The position numbers and the translations under genes were made by a program. This document shows, one piece after another, positions 33,889-43,341 of a stretch of 56,007 nt of DNA; positions within the stretch are counted from its first letter, which is position 1; every line of letters starts with the position of its first letter. The stretch spans positions 1-56,007 of the forward strand of contig NZ_PJPV01000169.1 of assembly GCF_002864045.1 (NCBI RefSeq). Reading direction: 5' to 3'. The notes under the pieces are model-generated. The model did not search any database. It saw only the letters and a program-made list of their open reading frames with translations, and was not told where the DNA came from. This DNA is from Endozoicomonas acroporae. Its GTDB lineage: Bacteria > Pseudomonadota > Gammaproteobacteria > Pseudomonadales > Endozoicomonadaceae.

Positions 33889-36150
33889 ATGATGAAACTG
33901 CAAAAACTTGTCGTAGTGATGTCAGCGCTGGCAGGGGGAATCGCTGCAATGAATTCCCATGCGCTGGGTCTGGGGGAGGTGAAGCTGTATTCAGCTTTGA
34001 ATCAGCCCCTGGTGGCTGAGATAGAGTTAATGCAGGTCAATGATCTCACTCGCAACGAGATCCTCTCTAACCTGGCCAGCAAAACAGACTTTGAGCGGGC
34101 CGGTGTTGAGCGTCCCTTCATTTTGAATAATCTGCGGTTTACCACCAAAGTTGGCCCTGATGGCAAAGGTTTGATCAAGGTTACCAGTGACAGCCCGGTC
34201 CATGAGCCTTATCTAAATTTCCTGGTGGAGGTGCACTGGCCAAGTGGTCGCCTGTTGAAGGAGTATACGCTTCTCCTTGATCCTCCGGCCTTTAATGGTC
34301 AAACTTCAGCCCCTGTTGTCAAGCCATCCATTCCGCCCCATTATGGGTCTAACCCTGTGTGGGACCAGCCGCTCAGGGCCAATGGTAACCGGATAAACCG
34401 CAACTATGCGCCGTCACAGGAAGCCGTTGAATATCGTGACTCCGTTCAGCGGCAACCGGTCCAGCGGGTCTCTTCCCGTCGCGATGATGCCTCTTCAGAT
34501 TTGAGCAGCACACCCGGGACTTACCGGGTGAACAGAAATGACAGCCTCTGGGAAATCGCTGAGAAAGTGCGCCCCGACTCCGAAGTGACGGTACAGCAAA
34601 CCATGCTGGCGATTCAGCGTGGCAACCCACAGGCATTTATTGATAACAATATTAATCGCCTCAAGAGCGGGCAGGTCCTGCGGATTCCGGGTCGTAATGA
34701 GATGACCAGTTTGACGGTCCGTGAAGCGGTTGCTGATGTATCCAGACAGAATCGTGAGTGGCGGGGGCGCAGCCAGGTTGCGCAACTGGATGCTACCAGG
34801 CGAACATCATCCGTCGCCTCGGATTCCCGCAAATCTCTGGATGGTCAGCTGGCCATCGTTTCCGGTGATGCAGCCAGCGGGCGTGGGCAGGACCTCGGTG
34901 GCGATGCCGCCGGTGGCAATGCTGTGTTGCAGACCGAGCTGGCCATGACCCGTGAACAGCTTGATAAGCTAAGCCGGGAGAATGCCGAGCTCAAGAGCCG
35001 GTTGAAAGATCTGGATGATCAGATTGCTACCCTGAAGCGCCTGGTTGCCCTGAAAGACGATCAGATGGCGGCCTTGCAGAACCAGTCCCGGTCGTTACCC
35101 ACCCAGCGCCAGGCAGAGACAGCATCCGGGCCGGGCATGATGGCTACGCTCTTTGGTAACCCTCTGATCATGCTCCTGCTGGCTTTGATACCTTTGGGAG
35201 GCGCTGGCTGGCTCTTTTATCAGCGGCGCAGGAAACAGCAGGAAGCGCTGGACGACGAAGATGTTGACATTCAACCTGTCAATTTGAATAAGGAGGTACC
35301 GATTGATGCCTCCCCAAAGCCAACAGCCTCTCCCAGCGCAGAGGATGAGCTTAAGTTTGATGAAGCGCTGGCCATCGATGATTCGATCATTAATGAAGTA
35401 GACGCTGATGGGGAAACCACTGGGCAGACCGAAGACCCGCTGAGTGAGGCCGATATTTATATTGCCTATGGTCGCCTGGATCAGGCTGAGGAACTATTGA
35501 CCCAGGCAATCTTCAATGAACCGGGAAGGTCTGACCTTAAGCTGAAGCTTGTTGAGGTTCATTCAGAAAGTGGCGATCTTGAAAAGTTCAACCAGGCCCT
35601 GGCCGATCTGGAGTCAACCGGCGATCCGGCTGCCATGCGTGCAGCGGAGGAGTTCAAGGCCCGGTTCCCTGACGCATTTGAAGGTGTTTCAGCGCCAGAC
35701 GAGATCGATGGAATACCAGACCTTGATCTGGATGGCCTTGGGCTGGACGGTGATGAGCAGGGATTAGACTCTCTGGATGACCTGGACTTTGACCTGGATG
35801 ATTTTGATCTGGATGAAGAGCCTGAAGCCGCTGAACAGTTTGAGACCAGCGGGCTTGATGATCTGGATGACCTTGATTTTGGTGTTGAATCAGACGATGT
35901 GCTTGCCAGAGACAGTCAGGCCGCTTTCTCCGATGAAGGTGGTTCCAGTCTTGAAGCTTCTCTGGATGATGACCTGGACTTCCTCTCCGAAGGTGATGAG
36001 GTTGCCACCAAGCTTGATCTGGCAAGGGCTTATATGGATATGGGAGACAGCGAAGGGGCCTCAGCAATCCTGCAGGAAGTTATGGAGCAGGGCAGTGATG
36101 AACAGAAGCAGGAAGCTATGTTACTTATGCAGAATGCCGGAACCCATTGA
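33889..36150 (+). CDS. fimV: FimV/HubP-type polar landmark protein
   Basis: 753 residues. Signal peptide 1-26 (VVVMSALAGGIAAMNSHA), FimV N-terminal domain 27-140 (LGLGEVKLYSALNQPLVAEIEL), LysM peptidoglycan-binding domain 208-265 (GTYRVNRNDSLWEIAEKV), coiled coil about 345-400, single membrane helix about 424-445, and a cytosolic acidic region with many Asp (about 605-690) ending in the conserved C-terminal FimV helices (LDLARAYMDMGDSEGASAIL). Family members organise the cell pole for type IV pili, chemoreceptors and flagella. AAGGATTC precedes ATGATG. It is followed by an intrinsic terminator that a group II intron has used as a target; truA, the usual next gene in pseudomonads, is not here. 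Confidence 0.95.
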   Translation: MMKLQKLVVVMSALAGGIAAMNSHALGLGEVKLYSALNQPLVAEIELMQVNDLTRNEILSNLASKTDFERAGVERPFILNNLRFTTKVGPDGKGLIKVTSDSPVHEPYLNFLVEVHWPSGRLLKEYTLLLDPPAFNGQTSAPVVKPSIPPHYGSNPVWDQPLRANGNRINRNYAPSQEAVEYRDSVQRQPVQRVSSRRDDASSDLSSTPGTYRVNRNDSLWEIAEKVRPDSEVTVQQTMLAIQRGNPQAFIDNNINRLKSGQVLRIPGRNEMTSLTVREAVADVSRQNREWRGRSQVAQLDATRRTSSVASDSRKSLDGQLAIVSGDAASGRGQDLGGDAAGGNAVLQTELAMTREQLDKLSRENAELKSRLKDLDDQIATLKRLVALKDDQMAALQNQSRSLPTQRQAETASGPGMMATLFGNPLIMLLLALIPLGGAGWLFYQRRRKQQEALDDEDVDIQPVNLNKEVPIDASPKPTASPSAEDELKFDEALAIDDSIINEVDADGETTGQTEDPLSEADIYIAYGRLDQAEELLTQAIFNEPGRSDLKLKLVEVHSESGDLEKFNQALADLESTGDPAAMRAAEEFKARFPDAFEGVSAPDEIDGIPDLDLDGLGLDGDEQGLDSLDDLDFDLDDFDLDEEPEAAEQFETSGLDDLDDLDFGVESDDVLARDSQAAFSDEGGSSLEASLDDDLDFLSEGDEVATKLDLARAYMDMGDSEGASAILQEVMEQGSDEQKQEAMLLMQNAGTH

Positions 36151-36176
36151 CCGGGTTGATCAACCCTCTACTTCTG

Positions 36177-36203
36177 AAAGAGCTCTTGTGAGCTCTTTTT
36201 TTT
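36177..36203 (+). terminator. Intrinsic terminator of fimV
   Basis: Stem AAAGAGCTC (36177-36185) and GAGCTCTTT (36190-36198) with loop TTGT, then eight T residues from 36196 to 36203. The group II intron starts at the end of the T tract. Confidence 0.92.
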
Positions 36204-36204
36204 G

Positions 36205-38186
36205 GTACGCCCGGCATGGGCATGAACTGATGGGGTGAAAGTCCCCTGTGGGAGAACCTACATCTGACTGGCGGTAAAGACGCCTGCTGATGACAACCAC
36301 TAGCTTAAGGCAAGTGCAGTCCCGTGAGGGGCTGTGCGGAGGCAGTCTGACTGCAAAGGTGCGAGCCGACGTACAGAAACCGCATACAAGGCTGAGTCTC
36401 TGGGCGAGTGAGCCAAAGATTACGAAGCCCTCAGGTTCGTGAGACACGGTAAATGCGGCGGTTGTGCACTGAAAGTCCATGTCCTTATCCGGGGAGATCT
36501 GTTCAACATGCGATTGGTAAGTTCCCAGTTCTCAGCCACTGGTTACAACAGGCTCGGCGAACAGTGACTCATCATCCTGTTCGAGCAAACCCGATGGCAA
36601 CCAATAGCGCCAGCAGAGGCAACTCCGCGCGGTGATTGGACAGAAGTCAGCAGAGGCCACAGTAGTTGTACGACAAAAGTCATTAATGGACGGGAAGTCG
36701 TCAGCGAAGGGCCGAACATCGATGACAAAGAGGAGACTGATTCCCTCAGGGCGATGCAGCCGTCCGGCGACTCACCGTACCTGGCGACAGAATCTTTAAC
36801 CAGCTTTGAACCATGATCTACTAAATTGCGTACTTGAACCGGCTAATCTGGCAAGCGCATGGAAACAGGTCAGAAGCAACAAGGGTGCTCCGGGTATCGA
36901 TGGAGTCACCATTCAAGCTTATCCAGACTTTGCCAAACAGCATTGGCCTTCAGTGCGTCAAGCCTTATTGGACGGAACCTACCAGCCGTCACCCGTGCGC
37001 CGGCATGTGATAGAAAAGCCGGACGGCGGTGAACGCTTGCTGGGAATCCCAACCGTGATCGACAGGGTCATACAGCAGGCCATTGTGCAGGTGCTGACGC
37101 CTGTCTTTGACCCGGGATTTTCCCCAAACAGCTTTGGCTACCGACCGGGACGGTCAGCACACGACGGAGTCCGTCAGGTTAAGCAGTTGATCAACGGGGG
37201 GCTACATTACGCCGTTGACGTTGATCTGAGTAAATTCTTTGGCTGGTTTTTGCTCCTGCAAAACCAGACTTCCCACCTTCCATGGCGGTCATACGGTTAA
37301 TCACGACGTTTTGATGTCGAGGGTCTCCCGTAAGATCCACGACAAACGCCTTCTGAAACTGATTGGTCGCTACCTGCGCTCCGGTGTCATGATTGAGGGC
37401 AATGTCTACCCTACCAGGGTAGGCATGCCACAGGGTGGGCCTTTATCACCCTTACTGTCTAATGTGGTCCTCGACGAACTCGACAAGGAGCTTGAATATC
37501 GGGGTCATTGCTTTGCAAGGTACTGTGATGATTTTGTGATTCTCGTCAAAAGTCAGCGTGCAGGGGATCGGGTGATGCACAGTATTACCCAATTCATTGA
37601 ACGCAAATTGAAACTGAAGATTAACTCCCGGAAAAGTAAAGTTGTGAAAGCAACAGAAAGCGAATTCCTGAGTTTCACCTTCACAGGGAAGAAAGTTCGC
37701 TGGGTCCAGAAGTGTCTGGACCGATTCAAATACCGGATACTCAAGTTGACCAGTCGTCGCTGGGGTGTCTCAATGCAACATCGGTTACGCAAATTGGCAC
37801 AATATATCCGGGGTTGGATGGGGTATTTCCGGTTATCGGAATATTACCGACCAATTCCCCTGCTGGATCAATGGATACGTCGGCGAATCCGTTGCTGCTT
37901 TCTGAAGCAATGGCGCAAGCCGAAAACCCGTTTTAAGAATCTGGTCAGGTTAGGCGTTGATAAAGTGAACGCCGCCAAGATCGCAGCCAGCAGCAAAGGG
38001 TATTACCGTCTGAGTAAAACTTATGCGGTACAACAGGCACTGAATAACAGTTACCTCGCGAAAATTGGGCTTGTTTCATTGAAAGACTTATGGATCAGGT
38101 TTCACCATCATTGTTGAACCGCCCGGTGCGGACCCGCATGCCGGGTGCTGTGGGGAGGGCCGGAGAAAGACCAGCCCTTACCCGAT
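36205..38186 (+). mobile_element. Group II intron, bacterial class C type, with disrupted maturase
   Basis: About 1,980 bp. The 5' end GTACGCCCGGCATGGGC directly follows the T tract of the fimV terminator. A ~600-bp structured RNA region without ORF (36205-36805, including GGGGTGAAAGTCCCC and GAGCCGA..., typical of these introns) precedes the intron-encoded protein. The 3' end has a domain V-like hairpin (GAACCGCCCGGTGCGGACC... at 38117-38150) and a terminal hairpin, ending near CCCTTACCCGAT (38175-38186). Class C introns are known to insert behind intrinsic terminators, and the maturase lacks an HNH endonuclease domain, as in that class. The strand is that of fimV. Exact ends are inferred. 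Confidence 0.85.
36806..38117 (+). pseudogene. ltrA: Group II intron reverse transcriptase/maturase, split by an insertion
   Basis: Two pieces in different frames: 36806-37300 (start TTG; RT0-RT3 region with NKGAPGIDGVT, GIPTVIDRVIQQA, GYRPGRSAHD and VDVDLSKFF, the first catalytic Asp) and 37239-38117 (from NHDVLMSRVSRKI through MPQGGPLSPLLSNVVLDELD and the catalytic YCDD, then the maturase X domain RRWGVSMQHRLRKLAQYIRGWMGYF). In intact relatives FF is followed directly by D-x-VNHD. Here about 49 bp intervene (about 37244-37292), shifting the frame between RT motifs 3 and 4. No endonuclease domain follows. The enzyme should be inactive, so the intron could move or splice only with a maturase from elsewhere. 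Confidence 0.85.
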
Positions 38187-38206
38187 AGACATTTCCTGAA
38201 GGCAGC

Positions 38207-38701
38207 CTACTGATGAGGGTTCAGGTTGTCTGCTGGACTTGATAAAGACTCATTCACCTGCTGCACCTTGCCCAGGTTATTAAGCAGGGTTGGATCATTA
38301 GGGGTGAGGGTCAGTGCCTCCCGATAAAAGCGTTCTGCCCGCTGGTAATCTTTGCTCAGATCAGCAAGAACGCCAAGACCATTGAGTGATCGTATTGGCT
38401 GATAGCCAGTCATCGCATTACGTTCAGAGTTGTCACCAATATTTTCAGACTGCTGTCGCTAAAGTGACATCGCCCTGTTTAGCAGTGTCTCTGCCTGCTC
38501 ATTTTGCCTGCCTTGCAGCCTGATAAGCCCCAGAGCTTCCAATGCCGCAATAGGGTAGGGATGATCATTCACTACCTGTTGGTAAATACGCTCTGCCAGT
38601 GCTTGCTGTCCGGTCTGCTGGTAAAGTCCAGCCAGTTTCAGGCTGGCCAAATAACCTTGATCCCTGGCGCTATCTGTCTCTTTTATTTCCGCATTCTCCA
38701 T
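38207..38701 (-). pseudogene. tadD: TPR protein, tad-locus TadD-like, with in-frame stop
   Basis: The same frame runs from the ATG at 38701 to the stop at 38207 with one TAG at 38459-38461. Upstream piece (80 aa): TPR-like LASLKLAGLYQQTGQQALAERIYQQVV and AALEALGLIRLQGRQNEQAETLL; downstream piece (RQQSEN...LGVLADLSKDYQRAERFYREAL and NNLGKVQQ) continues the TPR series without gap. Four to five TPR units and position at the end of a pilus-like cluster fit TadD, the outer-membrane TPR lipoprotein of Flp pilus assembly. A lipoprotein signal peptide is not visible. Either a nonsense mutation or TAG readthrough; decay of the rest of the locus favours the former. Confidence 0.65.
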
Positions 38702-38772
38702 TTCGGGGTTGAGCGCATCCTGTAATTCAGCTTTTATAGCATTGTTTGCCAGCTCAATGGTTCTGATATGGT

Positions 38773-39566
38773 TTAACCGAACAGACGTTTAACCAGTGCC
38801 GACAGTCTCGATGGAGCTTCATTCTGCTCGGTAAAACGGCTGTGCAGAGCCACTACCGCTTTGGTAACACTGGCCTTCGGGGCTTGCTTAAGCAGTGGCT
38901 TACCAGAATTGAGGCTGTTGCTTACCCGGTGATAATCACCGGGAATGGTGACAACCTCGCCCACCTTGAGCGTGTTGCAGATATCATTGACCCTGATGGG
39001 CAGGCGGGGGTGATACCGGTTGACGACGATAGTGAATTGATCCCGGGAAAGCCCAAGTTCACTTTCCGACAAGTCCAGCCAGCGCAGGGCATTGCGGAGG
39101 GAAAGCATATCCTGCTGAATAACCAGGCAGATATCGTCGGCCTGATCCTGGATAAAAATGGCTCTGGCAGGTAATCACTGGCTTCGGCCCGCATGGCGGC
39201 TCTCATCAGCAATGGTTGATCGGCAGGTCCGATAACGATCAGCGTCGTTTTTCCGGCAGTGTTGTTTATTACCGGAAGCAGCGATGACAGAGCATTAAGT
39301 TGTTACTCCGGTTGCTGGCTCAGTCGGTGAATGATGACGTCAACCGGTTGTTGTTGCTGGAGTAGTTGTGTGAATGTGTCTTCACCCTTCAGTAACAGGC
39401 GTTGGCTATTAATCTCCACTACCGATGTCAGAATGGCATTCAACCAATCCAGGGACTGCTCTGAATCACCCGTCAACAGTACTTCCAGTTGTTCCTGCTT
39501 TTGTTCCGGATAGAGGGGGGCACGGCTGGCTGGTTTGGTATTTTTCATAGATAAACTCACTGACAT
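38773..39566 (-). pseudogene. tadZ: TadZ/CpaE-like pilus ATPase, internally deleted
   Basis: Start ATG 39566 after GAAGG. The N-terminal receiver-like domain (LEVLLTGDSEQSLDWLNAIL) is cut by TAA at 39303-39305, continues in frame as LNALSSLLPVINNTAGK up to RAAMRAEASDYLPEP, then near 39150 joins, in another frame, the C-terminal part IFIQDQADDICLVIQQDMLS...LRWLDLSESELG and RYHPRLPIRVNDICNTL down to 38773. The MinD-like ATPase core with its deviant Walker A is missing, an estimated 120-150 residues. A normal TadZ/CpaE has about 400 residues. The stop and the deletion make it non-functional. Confidence 0.75.
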
Positions 39567-39600
39567 CTGCCTTCTGACTTTATTATGGGTATTGTTCTTA

Positions 39601-40134
39601 TCAGCTACTGCACGGCGTACCACTGTTTGTCCAACCCAGGCTCTCCCTGGGCAGAATAACCTGGAAAGGGGGCATGGCCATGGTTTTGGGGAACCCCATC
39701 AGATTGACCGGAGTGACAAATTCAAATGAATAGCCGTCACTCCCCTGCGCGAGTTGAGCCCTGACAAAACGGATGGAATTATAGGCAGCACAGTTAGCCG
39801 GGGAGGCAATCACGCTGCCATCCACATCCAGATAGGCCAGATCAATATGACTGGTGGTCAGTCCATTAATTAATGCACTGCGGCTGCCGTCAGCTTTCAG
39901 CATTCCCGCCTCTTTGGCAGATTCAATACCACTGGCGTCAGGAAACAGGAATGTAGCGGCTTCCTCTGTCCGACGAGTGGATTCCTGCCGCAGGTTCATA
40001 GTGAACATCATACGACCAAAATCAAAAATGCCCAGAATCAGAGCGAACAGCACCGGGGCAATCAGGGCAAATTCCACCGCGGCTACACCCTGCTGTTGTC
40101 GCTTTGAAATATTAAAACAGGTGCCCGCTATCAT
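39601..40134 (-). CDS. TadE/TadG-like pseudopilin family protein
   Basis: 177 residues. N-terminal TadE-like hydrophobic signature: QQQGVAAVEFALIAPVLFAL, with E five residues into the helix as in prepilin-like proteins, then FDFGRMMF. The rest (60-177) is a periplasmic domain that ends in NSGTPCSS. In Flp pilus loci TadE and TadF are minor pseudopilins processed by TadV. The reading frame looks intact, but the surrounding genes are damaged and the prepilin peptidase, ATPase TadA and TadB/C are absent, so it probably no longer works. Its ATG overlaps the stop of the upstream TadE-like fragment (TAATG). Confidence 0.75.
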   Translation of the reverse strand: MIAGTCFNISKRQQQGVAAVEFALIAPVLFALILGIFDFGRMMFTMNLRQESTRRTEEAATFLFPDASGIESAKEAGMLKADGSRSALINGLTTSHIDLAYLDVDGSVIASPANCAAYNSIRFVRAQLAQGSDGYSFEFVTPVNLMGFPKTMAMPPFQVILPRESLGWTNSGTPCSS

Positions 40135-40322
40135 TAGAAAACCCTCATGGATGCCTGTGCCTGCATGGTGATGCTGAGATCCAGGCGCTGATAGCTGTAA
40201 TACATTCGACCAAATTCAACCGTGGTAATTAACAGTGCTATCAAAAAAGGTAAAACCATGGCAAATTCAACAGCTGACATCCCTTGCTGCCTGTTGGTGT
40301 TCTTATAGTTATCTCTGTTCAT
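40134..40322 (-). pseudogene. TadE-like N-terminal fragment
   Basis: 62 residues containing only the pseudopilin-like N-terminus: RQQGMSAVEFAMVLPFLIAL and TTVEFGRMYYSYQRLD, then a short tail. TadE proteins usually have 130-200 residues, so the C-terminal domain is missing. It overlaps its upstream neighbour (ATGA at 40319-40322) and its downstream neighbour (TAATG at 40132-40136), the tight coupling typical of tad operons. Confidence 0.65.
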
Positions 40323-40753
40323 GCCCCTGGCCCATCATAGAGAACCACATCATAGGCACCACTGATCTTCTCTTCATTAGTAATGGCAGGGCATGGGATA
40401 TGCTGTGCAATGAACTCTGTACGATATTCAAGATCAATGTTGGTCCAACCCCGCTCTTCATCTACATCATCAATGAACACTCGAGCCGGTTCCAGCATAA
40501 AGAAGCAGGCAAATTCTTTGTTATCCAAATCTTCAACGCCACAGCTGGGTGCAACGGGCATTTTCAAAATACGCCGGTTGGTTTCACACTCTGTTCTGTT
40601 GCACTGCATGTTTTGATTGGCATTGTCTTGAAGATAATCTACCCGAACGCTCACCGCCCGCATGCCCGGCTGTACCCGGGTGGCCAGTAAGCCACCGGTA
40701 CCGGCATCGGTTAACCGTGCGGACATAATAATATCCCTGCAATCGCTGGACAT
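40319..40753 (-). pseudogene. CpaB/RcpC-like fragment fused to unrelated tail
   Basis: 144 residues. Residues 10-40 (SARLTDAGTGGLLATRVQPG then MRAVSVRVDYL) match the SAF/RcpC core of CpaB/RcpC, where the family motif GMRAVSVRVD is strongly conserved. The N-terminal membrane helix and much of the domain are missing, and the rest (NANQNMQCNRTECETNRRIL and on to VVLYDGPGA) fits another cluster protein or unknown sequence, so this looks like a fusion by deletion. It is at the 5' end of the tad remnant. Confidence 0.55.
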
Positions 40754-40905
40754 ATATTAATCAGCTTGTGTCTATAGTTTGTGTGACTTTGGTCAATATT
40801 TTGTCTGTATACCATTTGAACGGATATTTCTTCGGTGAGTTCATACCCTGCGACAAGCCGAATCCTTTTTGATTATTATCTGTTGTCGCCGCTTTTGTCC
40901 GTGAG
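40754..40905. other. Gap between tad remnant and recQ
   Basis: 152 bp, AT-rich. It holds the 3' side of recQ and the likely former promoter of the tad remnant. No terminator is obvious. Confidence 0.35.
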
Positions 40906-43086
40906 TTATTGCGGATGTTGAACCAGATAGTGCAGCCTTAACAGATGCAGCTCATCATAAGAAACCTGTTCCTGCATGGCATCAAACAGTGGTCGTAAAC
41001 GATCAGTACCATGGGTGTTTATGGCTTCCAGAACACCAGCCTGTTGTGCAGGCAATAGCCGGGACTGTTGGAGAAAAGCATCCGAAACCGGTAGATGAGC
41101 GACTTCCGTCTGGTATTTATAGAGATGGCTGAGCAGGGTAGACAGCTTCAGATTAAACTCCTCCTGAAGACGGTTGAGACAGTTATGCTGGCTGAACGAC
41201 TCCCCAACCTCAACATGTCGGCCCCGGCTTGCTGTTCGATAACGAGGGCGGCTGTCACTGGCAGAAGGTTGTGCAATCTCTTCTATCTGATGTTTTTTGC
41301 AGAATGACAGGATTTCATGGAGAAACGCATCCCCATAGTGATCCAGTTTTACCTGGCCAACACCACTGACCTGTAACAGGCTGTCCCTGGATTGTGGAAA
41401 TCTGGCCGACATCTCAATCAGGGTTTTGTCGGAAAAAATAATGTAAGGCGGCACGTTCTCCTGATCTGCCAGCACCTTGCGACAGGCCCTGAGAATATCA
41501 AACAGCTCGTGGTTATAATCCAGACTGCCCTGTTTCTCTGTTGCTGCTTTACTGGCGGGTTCTGCTCTTTGGGTGAGCCTGAGCTGGATTTGCTGAGCCC
41601 CTTTGAGCACGGCACGGGCATTGTCGGTCAGTTTTAAGCTGCCGTATTCCGCATCCTGAAGTACCAGGTTTTCCTGTATCAATTTACGGGCCAGCTGCTG
41701 CCACTGGGGTCTGGTCAATTCAGTACCGATGCCGTAGGTGGGAATCTGGTCATGTTGGCGCTCCCGGATTCTTTTCGATTTTGAACCCCGCAGCACATCA
41801 ATCACATAGGACACACCAAAGAGCTGGCCTGTGCGATAGATGCAGGAGAGCAGTTTCTGGGCGGGCACGGTCACATCAGTAAACGGTTGTTTTTCGGATA
41901 GGCAGTTGTCGCAGAGCTGGCAGTTTTCCTGGCTATAGGCTTCACCGAAATAGTGCAGCAGCGGTGCTCTTCGGCACTCCTCGGATTCGGCATAGCCGAT
42001 CAGGGCGTTCAGGTGCTGGTTGGCGATACGCTGTTCCGAATCGGGTTTCTGGTTGATAAAGAACTTGACCTTCTGAATATCGCCATAGCTGAACAGGAAG
42101 TGACAGTTGGCAGGCAGACCATCCCGCCCGGCACGGCCGATCTGCTGATAGTAGCTTTCAATATTCTGGGGCATATCAAAGTGGAGGACAAAACGAACGT
42201 TGGATTTATTGATGCCCATACCAAACGCCACGGTGGCCACCATGATCTGAATATCATCCCGGATAAAAGCGGACTGGTTGGCCTTGCGTACTTCACTGGC
42301 AAGCCCGGCATGATAGGGCGCTACGGAACAACCGTTATCCGCCAGAATCTGCGTCAGTTCATCCACCTGTTTTCTGGAATTGCAGTAGATAATGCCAGAC
42401 TGGTTCTGGTATTTCTCAATCAGTTGCAGGGTCTGGTCAACCGGCTTCTTTTTCTCCATCACCTCCAGAAACAGGTTGGTCCGGTTAAAGCTGGCGATAA
42501 ACTCATTGCTGTCGGACATCTGCAGGCTGGTTTTTATATCCTGCTGTACCCTTGGTGTGGCGGTGGCGGTCAGTGCCACACAGACGGCATTTGGAAAGTG
42601 TCGGCGCACCTCTGCCAGTTGCCGGTATTCCGGGCGGAAATCATGGCCCCATTCGGAGATGCAGTGGGCTTCATCAATGGTCAGGCAGTCAATGTTGAGG
42701 GTGCTGAGCAACTGTTGCGTACGTTCCAGCATCAGGGTTTCCGGTGCCATATAGAGCAGCTTGATACTGCCATTCTGCACCTGGCCCAGGGTGTTATGAT
42801 AATCCGCACTGCTCAGCGTGCTGTTTAACAGGGCGGCAGGGATGCCCAGAGACGTCAGTTGATGAACCTGATCTTCCATCAGGGAGATCAGCGGTGAGAT
42901 CACCAGGGTCAGGCCCGGAAAGATCAGCGCCGGGATCTGGTAACAGATGGACTTTCCACCACCGGTGGGCATGATGGCCAGCGTGTCGTTACGAGCCAAT
43001 ATGTTGTCAATAATGGCGCTCTGGTGTGAGCGAAATGCATCGTATCCAAAGACGGAATTGAGTATTTCTAGTGCTGGTGCGGACAT
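40906..43086 (-). CDS. recQ: ATP-dependent DNA helicase RecQ
   Basis: 726 residues, longer than E. coli RecQ (about 609). Superfamily 2 helicase: motif I MPTGGGKS (about 40-47), DEAH box in LTIDEAHCISEWGHDFRPEY (about 137-156), motif III ALTATATPRV, motif VI QQIGRAGRDGLPA. The RQC zinc-binding part has CRRAPLLHYFGEAYSQENCQLCDNC (about 378-402), then winged helix and an HRDC domain (about 530-610). About 115 extra residues at the C-terminus are basic and helical. RecQ unwinds 3'-5' in RecF-pathway recombination and at stalled forks. It stands alone between the tad remnant and dusA. Confidence 0.96.
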   Translation of the reverse strand: MSAPALEILNSVFGYDAFRSHQSAIIDNILARNDTLAIMPTGGGKSICYQIPALIFPGLTLVISPLISLMEDQVHQLTSLGIPAALLNSTLSSADYHNTLGQVQNGSIKLLYMAPETLMLERTQQLLSTLNIDCLTIDEAHCISEWGHDFRPEYRQLAEVRRHFPNAVCVALTATATPRVQQDIKTSLQMSDSNEFIASFNRTNLFLEVMEKKKPVDQTLQLIEKYQNQSGIIYCNSRKQVDELTQILADNGCSVAPYHAGLASEVRKANQSAFIRDDIQIMVATVAFGMGINKSNVRFVLHFDMPQNIESYYQQIGRAGRDGLPANCHFLFSYGDIQKVKFFINQKPDSEQRIANQHLNALIGYAESEECRRAPLLHYFGEAYSQENCQLCDNCLSEKQPFTDVTVPAQKLLSCIYRTGQLFGVSYVIDVLRGSKSKRIRERQHDQIPTYGIGTELTRPQWQQLARKLIQENLVLQDAEYGSLKLTDNARAVLKGAQQIQLRLTQRAEPASKAATEKQGSLDYNHELFDILRACRKVLADQENVPPYIIFSDKTLIEMSARFPQSRDSLLQVSGVGQVKLDHYGDAFLHEILSFCKKHQIEEIAQPSASDSRPRYRTASRGRHVEVGESFSQHNCLNRLQEEFNLKLSTLLSHLYKYQTEVAHLPVSDAFLQQSRLLPAQQAGVLEAINTHGTDRLRPLFDAMQEQVSYDELHLLRLHYLVQHPQ

Positions 43087-43341
43087 AGCTATTTGGATTC
43101 AGGCTGTTCAGGATAGAAATTCCAGTGGTTGTCCTTTTTACCGTCTTTATGCTGCCATTTTCAACTTTTTTTGCTGATTCAAAAAGGCTGGCCCGTGGAA
43201 ATTGATTTGGTAATGTTTATTGAAGTTATTTTCACCAGCACAGGGGAACAGGCAATCACCCTTTGCCCTCCGTAGCCTTTCGGTTTTAAGCAAGAATAGC
43301 CTTCCCACTGTTTTTTGCTAAGAAAAATACTCAGGGTGTGT

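Noticed and set aside
41953..42828. 291-codon plus-strand frame opposite recQ
   Set aside because: Antisense to a complete recQ, and the translation has no family features.
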